Source of the DNA: a bacterium
Lineage (GTDB): Bacteria; Zixibacteria; MSB-5A5; CAIYYT01
Direction of reading: 5' to 3'
NCBI GenBank assembly: GCA_016708315.1
Contig: JADJGC010000013.1
Span: forward strand, 1-60,716
DNA: 60,716 nt
In this document: piece after piece, positions 32,955 to 41,493 of the stretch
Layout of the letters: every line of letters starts with the position of its first letter
Numbering within the stretch: the first letter of the stretch is position 1
Position numbers and translations under genes: made by a program
The notes under the pieces: model-generated
Databases searched by the model: none
The model's input: only the letters and a program-made list of their open reading frames with translations
Told to the model about the DNA's origin: nothing

Positions 32955-33641
32955 ATGAAGCTTTCCATAGTCATTCCATGCTACAATGAGATTGAGACGA
33001 TCAACAAGATACTCAAGCGTGTTGAAGCTGCCGATATTGGCCCAGTCGAGAAGGAAATTGTCATTGTTGACGATTTTTCCACTGACGGGACGAGGGAGCT
33101 GCTGAAGAGTAACGGCATACCGCACAAGGTAGTTTTCCATGAGAAGAACAAGGGCAAGGGCTACGCACTGCGGACCGGTTTTGAACATGTAACCGGCGAT
33201 GTCGTGATTGTTCAAGATGCTGATCTGGAATATGATCCGAATGACTACAAGCAGTTGATCGAACCGATCTTTCGAGGTGAGTGTCAGGTGATGTACGGCT
33301 CACGCGATCGCAAGGAAAACAAGCTCCACTCTGGTGCGATGTTTTATGCGGGGGGAAAGGTCGTGACCTGGGTGACAAACATTCTCTATGGATCGAACCT
33401 GACAGATGAGCCGACTTGCTACAAAGTATTCTCGCGGGAGTTGCTGCAAAGCATTCCACTCAAGTGCGAACGTTTCGAGTTTTGTCCAGAGATCACGGCC
33501 AAAGTTCTCAAACGGGGGATCAAGATTCGTGAACTGCCGATTTCTTATTATCCGCGCAAAGTGAGCGAAGGCAAGAAGATCAACTGGAAAGACGGCGTTG
33601 AAGCAATCTGGACTCTCATCAGATACCGCTTCACCGATTGA
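32955..33641 (+). CDS. Family 2 glycosyltransferase (dolichol-phosphate-mannose-synthase-like)
   Basis: The 228-residue soluble GT2 enzyme begins KLSIVIPCYNEIETINKILKRV, followed by IVDDFSTDGT (nucleotide loop), GYALRTGFEHVTGDVVIVQDADLEYDP (DXD motif) and the acceptor-side DEPTCYKVF. It matches the short DPM1-like branch that transfers a sugar from a nucleotide donor to a polyprenyl phosphate at the cytoplasmic face. It would supply the lipid-linked sugar used by the GT39-type protein encoded next. Confidence 0.9.
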   Translation: MKLSIVIPCYNEIETINKILKRVEAADIGPVEKEIVIVDDFSTDGTRELLKSNGIPHKVVFHEKNKGKGYALRTGFEHVTGDVVIVQDADLEYDPNDYKQLIEPIFRGECQVMYGSRDRKENKLHSGAMFYAGGKVVTWVTNILYGSNLTDEPTCYKVFSRELLQSIPLKCERFEFCPEITAKVLKRGIKIRELPISYYPRKVSEGKKINWKDGVEAIWTLIRYRFTD

Positions 33642-33785
33642 TTCGCCAAGACAATGATGTCCTCCGTGAACAACCATACTCGACAGCTCCAGCAAACAGA
33701 TCAGCCTTGCCGGAAAGTCGACAATCGGTATGTTGCAAATGGAGGCTTTGTCGCCGGACTTAGCGAAAGCGACAGCAGGAAGTAA

Positions 33786-35489
33786 ATGCGCGGTTCTAAA
33801 CTCACAAATTTTCCGGCAAATCTATCCAAATTCGTAGAAGGTAAGAATTTCTATATCGTCCTTGGCGTCGTGCTGTTGCTGGGGTTGATTGTGAGAACTG
33901 TCTACCTCGATGCCGATCCGCCGGCCGGAATAACGCGCTCGCAGGATTTCTCAACCGATCCGTTTGCGTATACCATGTTCGCCAAGAACAGCGTCGATGT
34001 CGGGAATGCCAACCCGTACAACGACCAGCGCTGGATTCTCTACGAGCGCTCGACACAAACGCTGGCAGCGCGGATCGTTTATACTTTTGCAGGCACCGGC
34101 AGGACGGCAGGCAATCTTGTGGCTGTGCTGCTGAATATGTTGGCGATTACGATGATTGCTCTGGGAATCAAGAACTTTGGTTCTCGATTGGGAGCGATTG
34201 CGTTTGCCGCCATCGCCGGGGTTAGTTTCATTCTCATTTTCTTTGGCCGAACGCCTTTCCTGGAGGCATCGCAGAATGTCTGGTTGGCGGCGGCGTTTTA
34301 CTTCTTCTCGTTGGGCAGCAAGCGAACCATTTTCTATGGGCTTGCCGGTGTTGCAGCCGGCGCGGCCGCGTTTTTTGGCAAGATGCTGGCACTCGGCATC
34401 GGCGGGGCCTACATCGCGGCATTCTTGGTTCTCTTCTTCGTCAACGCCGAAGAGCGCAAGAACACCATCCGGCTGGGGCTGATTTTCTGCGGTGGTTATC
34501 TTGTGGTAGCACTTTTCTGGCTGTTCTTCAGCTATCTGCCTTACACCGAACAGGTCAAATACTATCTCCACGAACAAGGCTTGGGGCTTTACGGCGCACC
34601 GCGCGGTTTCCAGGATGTCCAGTACTTCCTGTGGCATCTGATCAGCTTGCTCTGGGAAAGCGAGTTTTTACAGAAGCTGCCATTCGTAGTGGTGCTTGGA
34701 GCCATTTCAGGAGTAGTAGTGCTATTCTCAATACTGAGAAGTTTGCGTGACCGGAAGATGCTTCAGTCGTTCAATGTCGGCTGGCTGATTCTATTCCTGT
34801 GGTTCGTGTTTGGCTATTTGACGCTGTTCCCCTGGAACTATCGCCCGTTGCGATACCAGACGGCGCTGATGTTTCCGCTCATGGCACTGGCGGGACTTCT
34901 GATTGCGCTTCCCTGGGACTGGGTGAAAAACAGCGAAAAGCGTGACAAGAAGGCGCGCACCTCGCCGAAGGTTATATACTTCGTGCTGATCTGCGGACTC
35001 TTCTTGATGCCTTTGATCGGCGCCGGATTTTTGCAGCTTACCGCTTCGGGCGGTACAAGCAACACCCGCGATACAGTTTTGAATTCTGTCATTCTGTATT
35101 CATTGCTGTTCTTTGGCGCCGGTGTTGCCCTGGTTTACCTGACCCGCTGGTTAGGCAGTCTCGAAATGAACTGGCGCAAGACGGGCCAATACTTCTCCGT
35201 TGCAATGCTTGCGACGATAGTAGTGGTCGGTGTTGTGCAGTTCACGAGCTGGACGAAATCCCGGCAATATAGTTTGATCACTGCCGACCGTGATCTTGCC
35301 GCCATCCTGAATAAGGATGCGGTTCTTTCTGGATCGTATGCTGTCGCTCTCACGCTGGAGAATCGACTCAAATATGTGCATCACATGTTTAGCATGAAAT
35401 TCGATCCGGAGTTTTTTGCCACCTACCCCATAACTCACTTGATTATGGACGAGGGCAACGAGAAAGCCGCGCGCGAGCAATACCCCTGA
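33786..35489 (+). CDS. GT39/ArnT-like membrane glycosyltransferase, N-terminal part (frameshifted)
   Basis: A multi-span membrane protein (about 10-12 helices in 567 residues). It has a short cytoplasmic start, one helix (FYIVLGVVLLLGLIVRTVYL), then a first periplasmic loop with DFSTDPFAYTMFAKN, where catalytic acids of GT-C enzymes lie. GT-C enzymes use polyprenyl-phosphate sugars as donors. The frame ends after REQYP at 35489 because of one extra C in the run 35483-35486. Deleting it reads EQYPEVMSRAEIVTRYF into the next entry. A Shine-Dalgarno sequence (CAGGAAG) precedes the ATG. Confidence 0.8.
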   Translation: MRGSKLTNFPANLSKFVEGKNFYIVLGVVLLLGLIVRTVYLDADPPAGITRSQDFSTDPFAYTMFAKNSVDVGNANPYNDQRWILYERSTQTLAARIVYTFAGTGRTAGNLVAVLLNMLAITMIALGIKNFGSRLGAIAFAAIAGVSFILIFFGRTPFLEASQNVWLAAAFYFFSLGSKRTIFYGLAGVAAGAAAFFGKMLALGIGGAYIAAFLVLFFVNAEERKNTIRLGLIFCGGYLVVALFWLFFSYLPYTEQVKYYLHEQGLGLYGAPRGFQDVQYFLWHLISLLWESEFLQKLPFVVVLGAISGVVVLFSILRSLRDRKMLQSFNVGWLILFLWFVFGYLTLFPWNYRPLRYQTALMFPLMALAGLLIALPWDWVKNSEKRDKKARTSPKVIYFVLICGLFLMPLIGAGFLQLTASGGTSNTRDTVLNSVILYSLLFFGAGVALVYLTRWLGSLEMNWRKTGQYFSVAMLATIVVVGVVQFTSWTKSRQYSLITADRDLAAILNKDAVLSGSYAVALTLENRLKYVHHMFSMKFDPEFFATYPITHLIMDEGNEKAAREQYP

Positions 35490-35490
35490 A

Positions 35491-35970
35491 GTGATGAGCC
35501 GCGCAGAGATCGTCACTCGCTACTTTGTCCGCGGTTTTCCGATCAAACTCTTCCGCATCACTGCGGCCTCGCCAAATGCCGAGGCGCGCAACTATCAGCC
35601 GACCGATTTTGAACGTGCCCAGGTGTTCACTGTCGCGAATCAGGCTGATTCGGCAGAGTTCTACTTGAAGAAGTACATTGATAGCAACGTGCCGAACTAT
35701 TCGGCCAACCTGCTCGTCGGCGATGCGCTTAATGCCGCCAGCCAACATGAGCGGGCGATTGAAAGCTATCGCAAGGCGCAGGCATTCTCTCCCGGTGACG
35801 GTGTGAGCGCGCTCAATATGGGTACTTGCTTCCTCAATCTCGGCGGATCTAAACAGAATCCTGCCTACTTCGATTCTGCGCTTGTATACCTGGAAACTGC
35901 AGGTCGGGCATTTCCGAATGACTCCCGCCTGGCAGACATGATCAACCAACTCGAAAGACGAAAAAAATGA
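35491..35970 (+). CDS. GT39/ArnT-like protein, C-terminal TPR part
   Basis: Continuation of the preceding gene in another frame. After VRGFPIKLFRI, about 120 residues form TPR-like helices (FERAQVFTVANQADSAEFYLKKYI, HERAIESYRKAQAFSPGDGVSALNMGTCFLNLGG, SALVYLETAGRAFPNDSRLADMINQLERRKK). The repaired protein spans 33786-35970, about 727 residues: a membrane glycosyltransferase with a periplasmic TPR tail. The stop overlaps the start of the next GT2 gene (ATGA). As annotated alone, its start codon is not meaningful. Confidence 0.75.
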   Translation: MMSRAEIVTRYFVRGFPIKLFRITAASPNAEARNYQPTDFERAQVFTVANQADSAEFYLKKYIDSNVPNYSANLLVGDALNAASQHERAIESYRKAQAFSPGDGVSALNMGTCFLNLGGSKQNPAYFDSALVYLETAGRAFPNDSRLADMINQLERRKK

Positions 35971-37796
35971 ACGGAAGACACAGTAATTATACCAAGGTCT
36001 CGATTGTAATCCCGGCTCACAACGAAGAGGGCAACATCGATCCGCTCACCGAGGAACTGGCGAAAGTTATCAGCTCGATGAAGTATGGTGTTGAAGTCGT
36101 GTACGTCAATGACGGATCGACCGATCGGACCGAACAGAAAATGGTCGAAGCGGTGCGCCGCTATCGCTGGGCGCGGATTGTCAAGAACCGTGTCAGACTG
36201 GGGCTGACCAGCGCCCTGACCAAGGGGTTCGCGCAGGCAAAGGGAGACATTCTGGTGTTTTATCCAGCCGATCTCCAGTTCCATCCGCGCGACATCCCCA
36301 AGATGATCGAATCGATCGACAACGGCGCCGATATGGTCTGCGGCAAGAAGCAGGGGCATTACGGCAAGTGGCTGGTGTCGGGAATCTACAACATGATGAC
36401 GCGGATGCTATTCCCGAAACTCAAGGTCAGCGACATGAATTCGGTAAAGGCATTTACTCGCGAAGTCTACAATGAATTTCCGACGATGCGTGAAGGGTGG
36501 CACCGCTACCTCGCCGCCTTTGCCGCCACCAAGGACTACGTTGTCCGCGAGGTGCCGGTCACATTGCAGAAGCGCCATTCCGGCAAGAGCAAATTCGCCG
36601 GCAAGTCGCGCATTCTCAAGGGACTGACGGATCTTATCGCCGTCAAGTTTCAAGTATCGGTATTCGGTGATCCGATGCACTTGTTCGGCAGACTGGCGCT
36701 GTGGTTCTTCTTCATTGGCTTTCTCATCGGCGCTGGCGCTGTCGTCTTACGATTTTACCCAGTCCCGGGTGTGATTTCACCACGGCCGTTATTGTATGCG
36801 GTCATACTATTTGAACTTGCCGCATTGGTGACATTCGTAATGGGTATTATCACCGAAGCGTTGGTCTACTTGCGCGATTCGCTCGGCGAAATGAGAACGC
36901 AGAATCAACGTTTGTTGGATGAATTGGCACGACGGTCAGGTGTTCGTATGAACGCCATTCCGGATGACTCCGAAACTCGCCACTATGAACGAAGCGATGA
37001 CCGCGTCGATGAGCGGACACCGGAAGTACGTCAAGAAGGTCGCCGTCCTGAACGCCGTGATACACGAACCGATTCGCGTCCCGACTCGCGCCGTCGCGAC
37101 CCCCGTGACTCGCGAGATTCGCGAGACGCTCGCGGACCACGTCGCGAAGAACCACGCCGGGAAGAACGCCGTGAAGAGCGTCGCGAGGTAAAACCGGAAG
37201 AAGCGCGCGAAGCGGCACCAGTTGAAGCGCCGCGCGAGCAACGCCCACCACGCGAGAATCGTCGCGACAATCGTCCGGATGGACGCCGTGGCCGCGATGA
37301 TCGCCGCCCGCAACGCGGAGACCGCGACCGCAGACCGGATCGCGAAGCACGCCCCGACAATCGGCAGGTAGCACCACCGACGGAAAACGTCGAGCCGCCG
37401 TTTATCGCCGCTGAACCGGAAGTGAGAGAAACTCCGACATTCACACCAGAGCCGCGTGTCGAGCGGGAAGTGTATGTTCCACAAACTCCCGTTTCTGAGC
37501 CGCAAGCTTCGCCTGAAGTTGCCAGCAACGAACCTCAGGAGTTGGATTTTGGCGACAAGTCATCTTCGGAAGATCGCCAGCCGCAGGGTGAGCAGGCACA
37601 GCGTCATCAATACCGCAGTGGCCGCCGTGCGCGCCGGGTTCGACCGATGAACACGCCGTCGTCATCCAGTGAGCCGTCAGGCTCATCAGACGCGAATGCA
37701 CCGCGTCAGAATGGCGCCGACATTCCGGATCGACCGACGACAATCAAAGTGCGTGAGTTGCCGGTTGATAACGACAACAAGGGTGAGGATGCTTAG
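35967..37796 (+). CDS. GT2 glycosyltransferase with long Arg/Asp/Glu/Pro-rich tail
   Basis: The first ~235 of 609 residues are a GT2 domain: VSIVIPAHNEEGNIDPL, VYVNDGSTDRTE, YPADLQFHPRDIPKM and QKRHSGKSKFAGKSRILKG. Two membrane helices follow (about 245-270 and 280-310), as in polyprenol-phosphate sugar transferases of the GtrB/DPM type. Residues about 330-609 are predicted disordered. They begin with an extreme R/D/E/P block (runs such as RREEPRREERREERRE and RRDNRPDGRRGRDDRR) and end in an acidic, Ser/Gln-rich stretch. The tail would lie in the cytoplasm. Such an appendage is unusual for this family. The gene is coupled to the GT39 gene by ATGA and followed by a terminator. Confidence 0.88.
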   Translation: MNGRHSNYTKVSIVIPAHNEEGNIDPLTEELAKVISSMKYGVEVVYVNDGSTDRTEQKMVEAVRRYRWARIVKNRVRLGLTSALTKGFAQAKGDILVFYPADLQFHPRDIPKMIESIDNGADMVCGKKQGHYGKWLVSGIYNMMTRMLFPKLKVSDMNSVKAFTREVYNEFPTMREGWHRYLAAFAATKDYVVREVPVTLQKRHSGKSKFAGKSRILKGLTDLIAVKFQVSVFGDPMHLFGRLALWFFFIGFLIGAGAVVLRFYPVPGVISPRPLLYAVILFELAALVTFVMGIITEALVYLRDSLGEMRTQNQRLLDELARRSGVRMNAIPDDSETRHYERSDDRVDERTPEVRQEGRRPERRDTRTDSRPDSRRRDPRDSRDSRDARGPRREEPRREERREERREVKPEEAREAAPVEAPREQRPPRENRRDNRPDGRRGRDDRRPQRGDRDRRPDREARPDNRQVAPPTENVEPPFIAAEPEVRETPTFTPEPRVEREVYVPQTPVSEPQASPEVASNEPQELDFGDKSSSEDRQPQGEQAQRHQYRSGRRARRVRPMNTPSSSSEPSGSSDANAPRQNGADIPDRPTTIKVRELPVDNDNKGEDA

Positions 37797-37834
37797 ATTA
37801 TCGAGCTGAGTATCAGTTGACAGTTGAGTAAATG

Positions 37835-37872
37835 AAGTCGGGTTCCTGCAGTTGCCGGAACCCGACTTTTCT
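37835..37872 (+). terminator. Rho-independent terminator of the glycosylation cluster
   Basis: A perfect 12-bp stem AAGTCGGGTTCC / GGAACCCGACTT with a 10-base loop, followed by TTCTTATG (short T-rich end). It lies between converging units (glycosyltransferase plus strand, pyrC minus strand). Confidence 0.8.
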
Positions 37873-37879
37873 TATGGGG

Positions 37880-39187
37880 CTATCCTTCGAAGCTAATTTC
37901 ACCGCCGAGAATCGTGTATTTCACTTTTCCCTGCAGTTTCCAGCCGTCGTAGGGGGAATTGCGCGACTTGGAATAGAACTTGTCGACCTTGACCGTCCAG
38001 GCGGCTTTGGGGTTGACAATCGTGATGTCGGCAATTGCTCCAGCACGCAAGTCGCCACCGGGAGTGCGAAGAATCTTCGCGGGAGCGGCGGACATCTTGC
38101 GAGCGACTTCGTTCCAAGTAAGATGCCCCGGTTTGACTAAGCAAGTCGCGACTAGTCCGAGCGAAGTCTCCAGGCCAATGATGCCATTTGGCGCCTGATC
38201 GAATTCAACTTCCTTCTCCTCCGGAGCATGCGGGGCATGGTCGGAAGCGATGGCGTCAATAGTGCCGTCTTTCAATCCTTCGATAATCGCATCAACGTCT
38301 TCCTGCGTGCGCAGCGGCGGATTCATCTTGAGATTGGTGCTGAATTCCTTGCCGATTTCCGCATCGGTCAACGTGAAATGATGCGGGGTCGCTTCGGCAG
38401 TGACATTGACACCTTCGGCCTTGGCTTGACGGATAAGCTCGACAGAGCCTTTCGTCGAGACATGGGCGATGTGCAACGGTGTTCCGATATACTTGCACAA
38501 AATGATGTCGCGGGCGATGCAGACTTCTTCGGAGAACGGCGGAATTCCGTGCATTCCGAGGCGCGTCGATTCGTAGCCTTCATTCATCACGCCCTTGCCT
38601 GAGAGCGACATGTCTTCGGCGTGGCTGATGACAGCGATACCAAACATGCCGGCGTATTCAAGCGCGCGACGCATCATGCCGGCGTCGTGAACGGGAGAGC
38701 CGTCATCAGTTACGGCGACAGCGCCGGTTTGCACCATTTCGCCGATGTCGGCCATTTCCTTGCCGGCGCGACCGCGGCTGACGGCGCCAATCGGATAGAC
38801 GCGAGCTTTGCAGCCGGAAGCGCGCTGCTTGACGAACAACACAGATTCCTGATTGTCGAGCGGCGGTGAAGTGTTAGGCATGCAAGCGACAGCGGTGAAT
38901 CCACCGGCGGCGGCAGCTTGAGTGCCGGTGGCGATAGTCTCGGTGTCTTCGCGGCCCGGTTCGCGCAAGTGCACGTGCATGTCGATGAGTCCCGGCAGTA
39001 CCAGCATTCCGGTGGCGTCGATGACTTCATCTTTCTTGAATGTCGCTTTGGCGGCCGGCTTCTTGCTCTTGTCGCCTTTGAGTTCGATGCGTTTGATTTT
39101 TTCGCCATCGAGATAGATGTCTCCCTGAAGCGGTTCGGATCTTTCCGGGAAGACGATCATTCCGTTCTTGATAAGTTTAATCTTCAT
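37880..39187 (-). CDS. pyrC: Dihydroorotase
   Basis: The 435-residue amidohydrolase has the metal-binding HVHLREPG near residues 71-78, FTAVACMPNTSPPLD, an HIAHVSTKGS segment, and SDHAPH near residue 315, all typical of class I dihydroorotases. It closes N-carbamoyl-aspartate to dihydroorotate, step three of pyrimidine synthesis. The start is the ATG at 39187, with GGGGAGAAA upstream; it overlaps the pyrB end by 11 bases. A small Lys-rich insert (KGDKSKKPAAKATFKKD) near residue 40 is unusual. Operon pyrR-pyrB-pyrC. Confidence 0.93.
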   Translation of the reverse strand: MKIKLIKNGMIVFPERSEPLQGDIYLDGEKIKRIELKGDKSKKPAAKATFKKDEVIDATGMLVLPGLIDMHVHLREPGREDTETIATGTQAAAAGGFTAVACMPNTSPPLDNQESVLFVKQRASGCKARVYPIGAVSRGRAGKEMADIGEMVQTGAVAVTDDGSPVHDAGMMRRALEYAGMFGIAVISHAEDMSLSGKGVMNEGYESTRLGMHGIPPFSEEVCIARDIILCKYIGTPLHIAHVSTKGSVELIRQAKAEGVNVTAEATPHHFTLTDAEIGKEFSTNLKMNPPLRTQEDVDAIIEGLKDGTIDAIASDHAPHAPEEKEVEFDQAPNGIIGLETSLGLVATCLVKPGHLTWNEVARKMSAAPAKILRTPGGDLRAGAIADITIVNPKAAWTVKVDKFYSKSRNSPYDGWKLQGKVKYTILGGEISFEG

Positions 39188-40118
39188 CAGTTTTTCTCCC
39201 CTCACCGCCGGCGAGCAAATAGAGCACAGCCATGCGTACGGCGACGCCATTGGTTACTTGTTCCAAGATCACTGACTGTTCACAGTCGGCGATATCATCC
39301 GCCATTTCCAGACCGCGATTGATCGGACCCGGATGCATGATGGTGTAGTTCTTGTTGAGACGTTTTAAGCGTTCCTTAGTGATGCCGAAAAGGGAGGTGT
39401 ATTCCCGGAGCGACGGCAGAAGTCCGGCTTGCTGGCGTTCGAGCTGGATGCGCATGACGTTGACGACATCGGCGCCATCGAGCGCCTTGTCGATATCGGT
39501 GTACACTTCGACACCCATGTTTTCAAGACCGACCGGCAGGAGAGTCGACGGTCCGCAAACGGCGACCGAAGCGCCGAGCTTGGTCAATCCCCAGACATTC
39601 GAGCGAAGAACGCGCGAATGTTTGGCGTCTCCCATCAGCACAACGCGAAGGCCTTTGATTTTTTTGTACTTCATCCAGATGGTGTACATGTCAAGCAAAC
39701 CCTGTGTCGGATGCTCGTGCTGGCCGTCGCCGGCGTTGATGACGGATGAACTGCAAAAGCGGGTCAGGAAGTAGGGTACACCCGATGACGAATGGCGGAT
39801 TACCACCATATCGATCTTCATGGCTTCGAGATTGCGGACAGTGTCTTTCAGCGTCTCGCCCTTCTTCACCGAAGATGTAGCGGCAGTGAATGTCACAGTA
39901 TCGGCAGAGAGGCGTTTCTCGGCTAATTCAAATGAAACGCGTGTTCTGGTTGACGGTTCGAAGAAGAGGTTGGCGACGGTCAAGCCGCGCAATGGCGCGA
40001 CTTTTTTGATCGGACGGTCGAGGACCTCGCGGAAGACCTTGGAAGTTTCCAGTATCTTCATCATCTCGGCGGCATCCAGCTCTTCCAGACTGAGTAAATG
40101 ACGGCGTTTGAATGTCAT
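39177..40118 (-). CDS. pyrB: Aspartate carbamoyltransferase catalytic subunit
   Basis: The 313-residue product has the carbamoyl-phosphate-binding motif FEPSTRTR (about residues 53-60) and HPTQGLLDMYT. The aspartate-binding region is represented by NVMRIQLERQ and MHPGPINRG. It condenses carbamoyl phosphate and aspartate. No pyrI regulatory subunit is adjacent. Its ATG overlaps the pyrR stop by four bases. Transcription is probably controlled by the PyrR RNA element upstream of pyrR. Confidence 0.95.
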   Translation of the reverse strand: MTFKRRHLLSLEELDAAEMMKILETSKVFREVLDRPIKKVAPLRGLTVANLFFEPSTRTRVSFELAEKRLSADTVTFTAATSSVKKGETLKDTVRNLEAMKIDMVVIRHSSSGVPYFLTRFCSSSVINAGDGQHEHPTQGLLDMYTIWMKYKKIKGLRVVLMGDAKHSRVLRSNVWGLTKLGASVAVCGPSTLLPVGLENMGVEVYTDIDKALDGADVVNVMRIQLERQQAGLLPSLREYTSLFGITKERLKRLNKNYTIMHPGPINRGLEMADDIADCEQSVILEQVTNGVAVRMAVLYLLAGGEGRKTDED

Positions 40119-40714
40119 TTCTTTCTCGCTTTTCCGGCAGCCGGTTTGGCAGCCTTGGCGGCAGAGGGTTTGGCTCCACGGCTCAGCAGCACTTGATCGG
40201 TGCCGCCGCGTTCGACCAGCGAGACTCGGACATCGTCGTTGGAACTGCTGGGAATGTTCTTGCCGACAAAATCGGCGCGTATCGGCAACTCGCGGCCGCC
40301 GCGGTCAATCAAAACTGCGAGACGTACGGCGCGGGGGCGACCATAGTCGGGTATCTGATTGAGGGCTGCCCTGATTGTTCTGCCCGTGAAAAGCACATCA
40401 TCCACCAAGACGATGATCTTGTTGTCGACGGGGAAGAGAATCTCGGTTGCTTTGATTTCCGGATGCTCGGGGTTGGTCAATAAATCATCGCGATAAAGCG
40501 TGATGTCCATGTAGCCGACTTCGACTTTGCGGCCATCGATTTTGCGAATCTCCTTCGCCAACCGGTCGGCGAGGAAATCGCCATTGGAGCGAATGCCGAT
40601 CACCGCAAGCTTGGCATCATCTTCGAGCGACTCAAGAATTTCATGAGCCATTCGCGAGAGTGCATGCGAGATCTGCTTCGCGTCCATGAGAACAGCGAAT
40701 TCTTTCTCAGGCAA
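40115..40714 (-). CDS. pyrR: PyrR pyrimidine regulator / uracil phosphoribosyltransferase
   Basis: The 199-residue product matches PyrR: ISHALSRMAHEILE near the N-terminus, DITLYRDDL, the PRPP-binding loop VLVDDVLFTGRTIRAAL (about 101-117), and VRLAVLIDRGGRELPI. PyrR binds pyr mRNA in response to UMP and PRPP. Start is TTG at 40714, with GGAG nearby inside a tiny hairpin (GTTA-GGAG-TAAC); an ATG 9 codons later is the alternative. An extra Ala/Lys-rich tail of about 20 residues (KPSAAKAAKPAAGKARKK) is not part of the normal domain. Confidence 0.93.
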   Translation of the reverse strand: MPEKEFAVLMDAKQISHALSRMAHEILESLEDDAKLAVIGIRSNGDFLADRLAKEIRKIDGRKVEVGYMDITLYRDDLLTNPEHPEIKATEILFPVDNKIIVLVDDVLFTGRTIRAALNQIPDYGRPRAVRLAVLIDRGGRELPIRADFVGKNIPSSSNDDVRVSLVERGGTDQVLLSRGAKPSAAKAAKPAAGKARKK

Positions 40715-40800
40715 GGTTACTCCTAACTATTGAAAAATAGATGTAAGTGACGATGTTGGGTTTGGTCGTGGATGTAGTTACAGGACAGATCATACTTTTT

Positions 40801-40850
40801 GTCAGCCATCCTTTCGGTCTCGCAGGACCAGATTAAAGGTGGTTGCTGAC
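40801..40850 (-). promoter_or_regulatory. PyrR-binding RNA element in the pyr leader
   Basis: On the minus strand, the RNA reads GTCAGC...CCTTTAATC-TGGTCC-TGCGAGACC-GAAAGGA...GCTGAC. This matches the known PyrR anti-antiterminator consensus: a UUUAA internal bulge, a GGTCC/GACC-type upper stem with a GAG-containing loop, and AAGGA closing side. The outer GTCAGC/GCTGAC stem frames it. It lies 87 bases upstream of pyrR. I do not see a strong intrinsic terminator after it, so regulation may be by translation or via weaker folds. Confidence 0.75.
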
Positions 40851-40854
40851 GGCT

Positions 40855-40882
40855 AATGTAGAAATTGGGAGATGAGTGTCAA
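40855..40882 (-). promoter_or_regulatory. Promoter of the pyrRBC operon
   Basis: On the minus strand: TTGACA (40882-40877), 16-base spacer, TACATT (40860-40855). The start point would fall near 40848, right at the beginning of the PyrR-binding hairpin. This supports both calls. Confidence 0.65.
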
Positions 40883-40927
40883 GCTCTTTCGCAAACGAGA
40901 GTCTGGTTACTCAGTGAGGAGACGAAA

Positions 40928-41443
40928 TCAGAACATCGAGAGCTTGTCCATCAACTCGCGTCGATGGGCAAGTTTTACGGTGAGAATTCGATTTACCAGT
41001 TTGCGGGTTTCGTCGTCGTTGGAGAGATAGCGCAGCGACTGTTTGTAGACTTCGACCAATTCAGTTTCCCATTCGAGGACTTGCCGCAAAAGCTGGTCGC
41101 GGTCTTTACGTCCGGCGCGCAGAGTCAATATCCCTTCGCCGACTTTTTCAAGCACGCTGGGGTCGATGTCGTCATTTCCATAGCGGCGGTTGATTTCGTG
41201 GAGAACCTGCAGGTCGCCGCCTTGGTCCTCGCGGGCTTTCTCGAAGAACTGATCTGTCTCGGAATGAGTGCTTTCCTGCTCGATCAAGCCGGTATAGAGC
41301 AGATTCAGCTTCCGCTCGCGCATAAAGGCGTCTTTGAGGATGTTTCGTAATTCTTCCTGCACAGACAGAGAATCGGTAACACAACTACGCTTCGCAATTA
41401 AAACTTTCCCATCGGAGCCATAAGCGCGCAAACTCGGAAGCAT
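40928..41443 (-). CDS. Ferritin-like helical-bundle protein (putative)
   Basis: The 171-residue product is almost wholly helical. It includes candidate metal-ligand helices: LLYTGLIEQESTHSETDQFFEKA, QVLHEINRRY, LLRQVLEWETELVEVYKQSLRYL and LVNRILTVKLAHRRELMDKL. E-x-x-H-like spacings suggest a ferritin-like or rubrerythrin-type bundle, but the canonical ExxH pairs are not clear. The first 25 residues are not family-like and no Shine-Dalgarno sequence precedes the ATG, so the true start may be further in (for example the GTG at SVQEELRNIL). It is divergent from the Bcp peroxiredoxin, which fits a redox-stress theme only loosely. Confidence 0.55.
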   Translation of the reverse strand: MLPSLRAYGSDGKVLIAKRSCVTDSLSVQEELRNILKDAFMRERKLNLLYTGLIEQESTHSETDQFFEKAREDQGGDLQVLHEINRRYGNDDIDPSVLEKVGEGILTLRAGRKDRDQLLRQVLEWETELVEVYKQSLRYLSNDDETRKLVNRILTVKLAHRRELMDKLSMF

Positions 41444-41493
41444 GGTGATGCGTTTTGTTTATCTGAACTGAATTGAAGTTGAAAGGAGTATCG

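Noticed and set aside
36850..37528. Long minus-strand open frames over the glycosyltransferase tail
   Set aside because: They mirror the repetitive Arg/Asp codons (CGC, GAC) of the real gene, so they stay open by composition.
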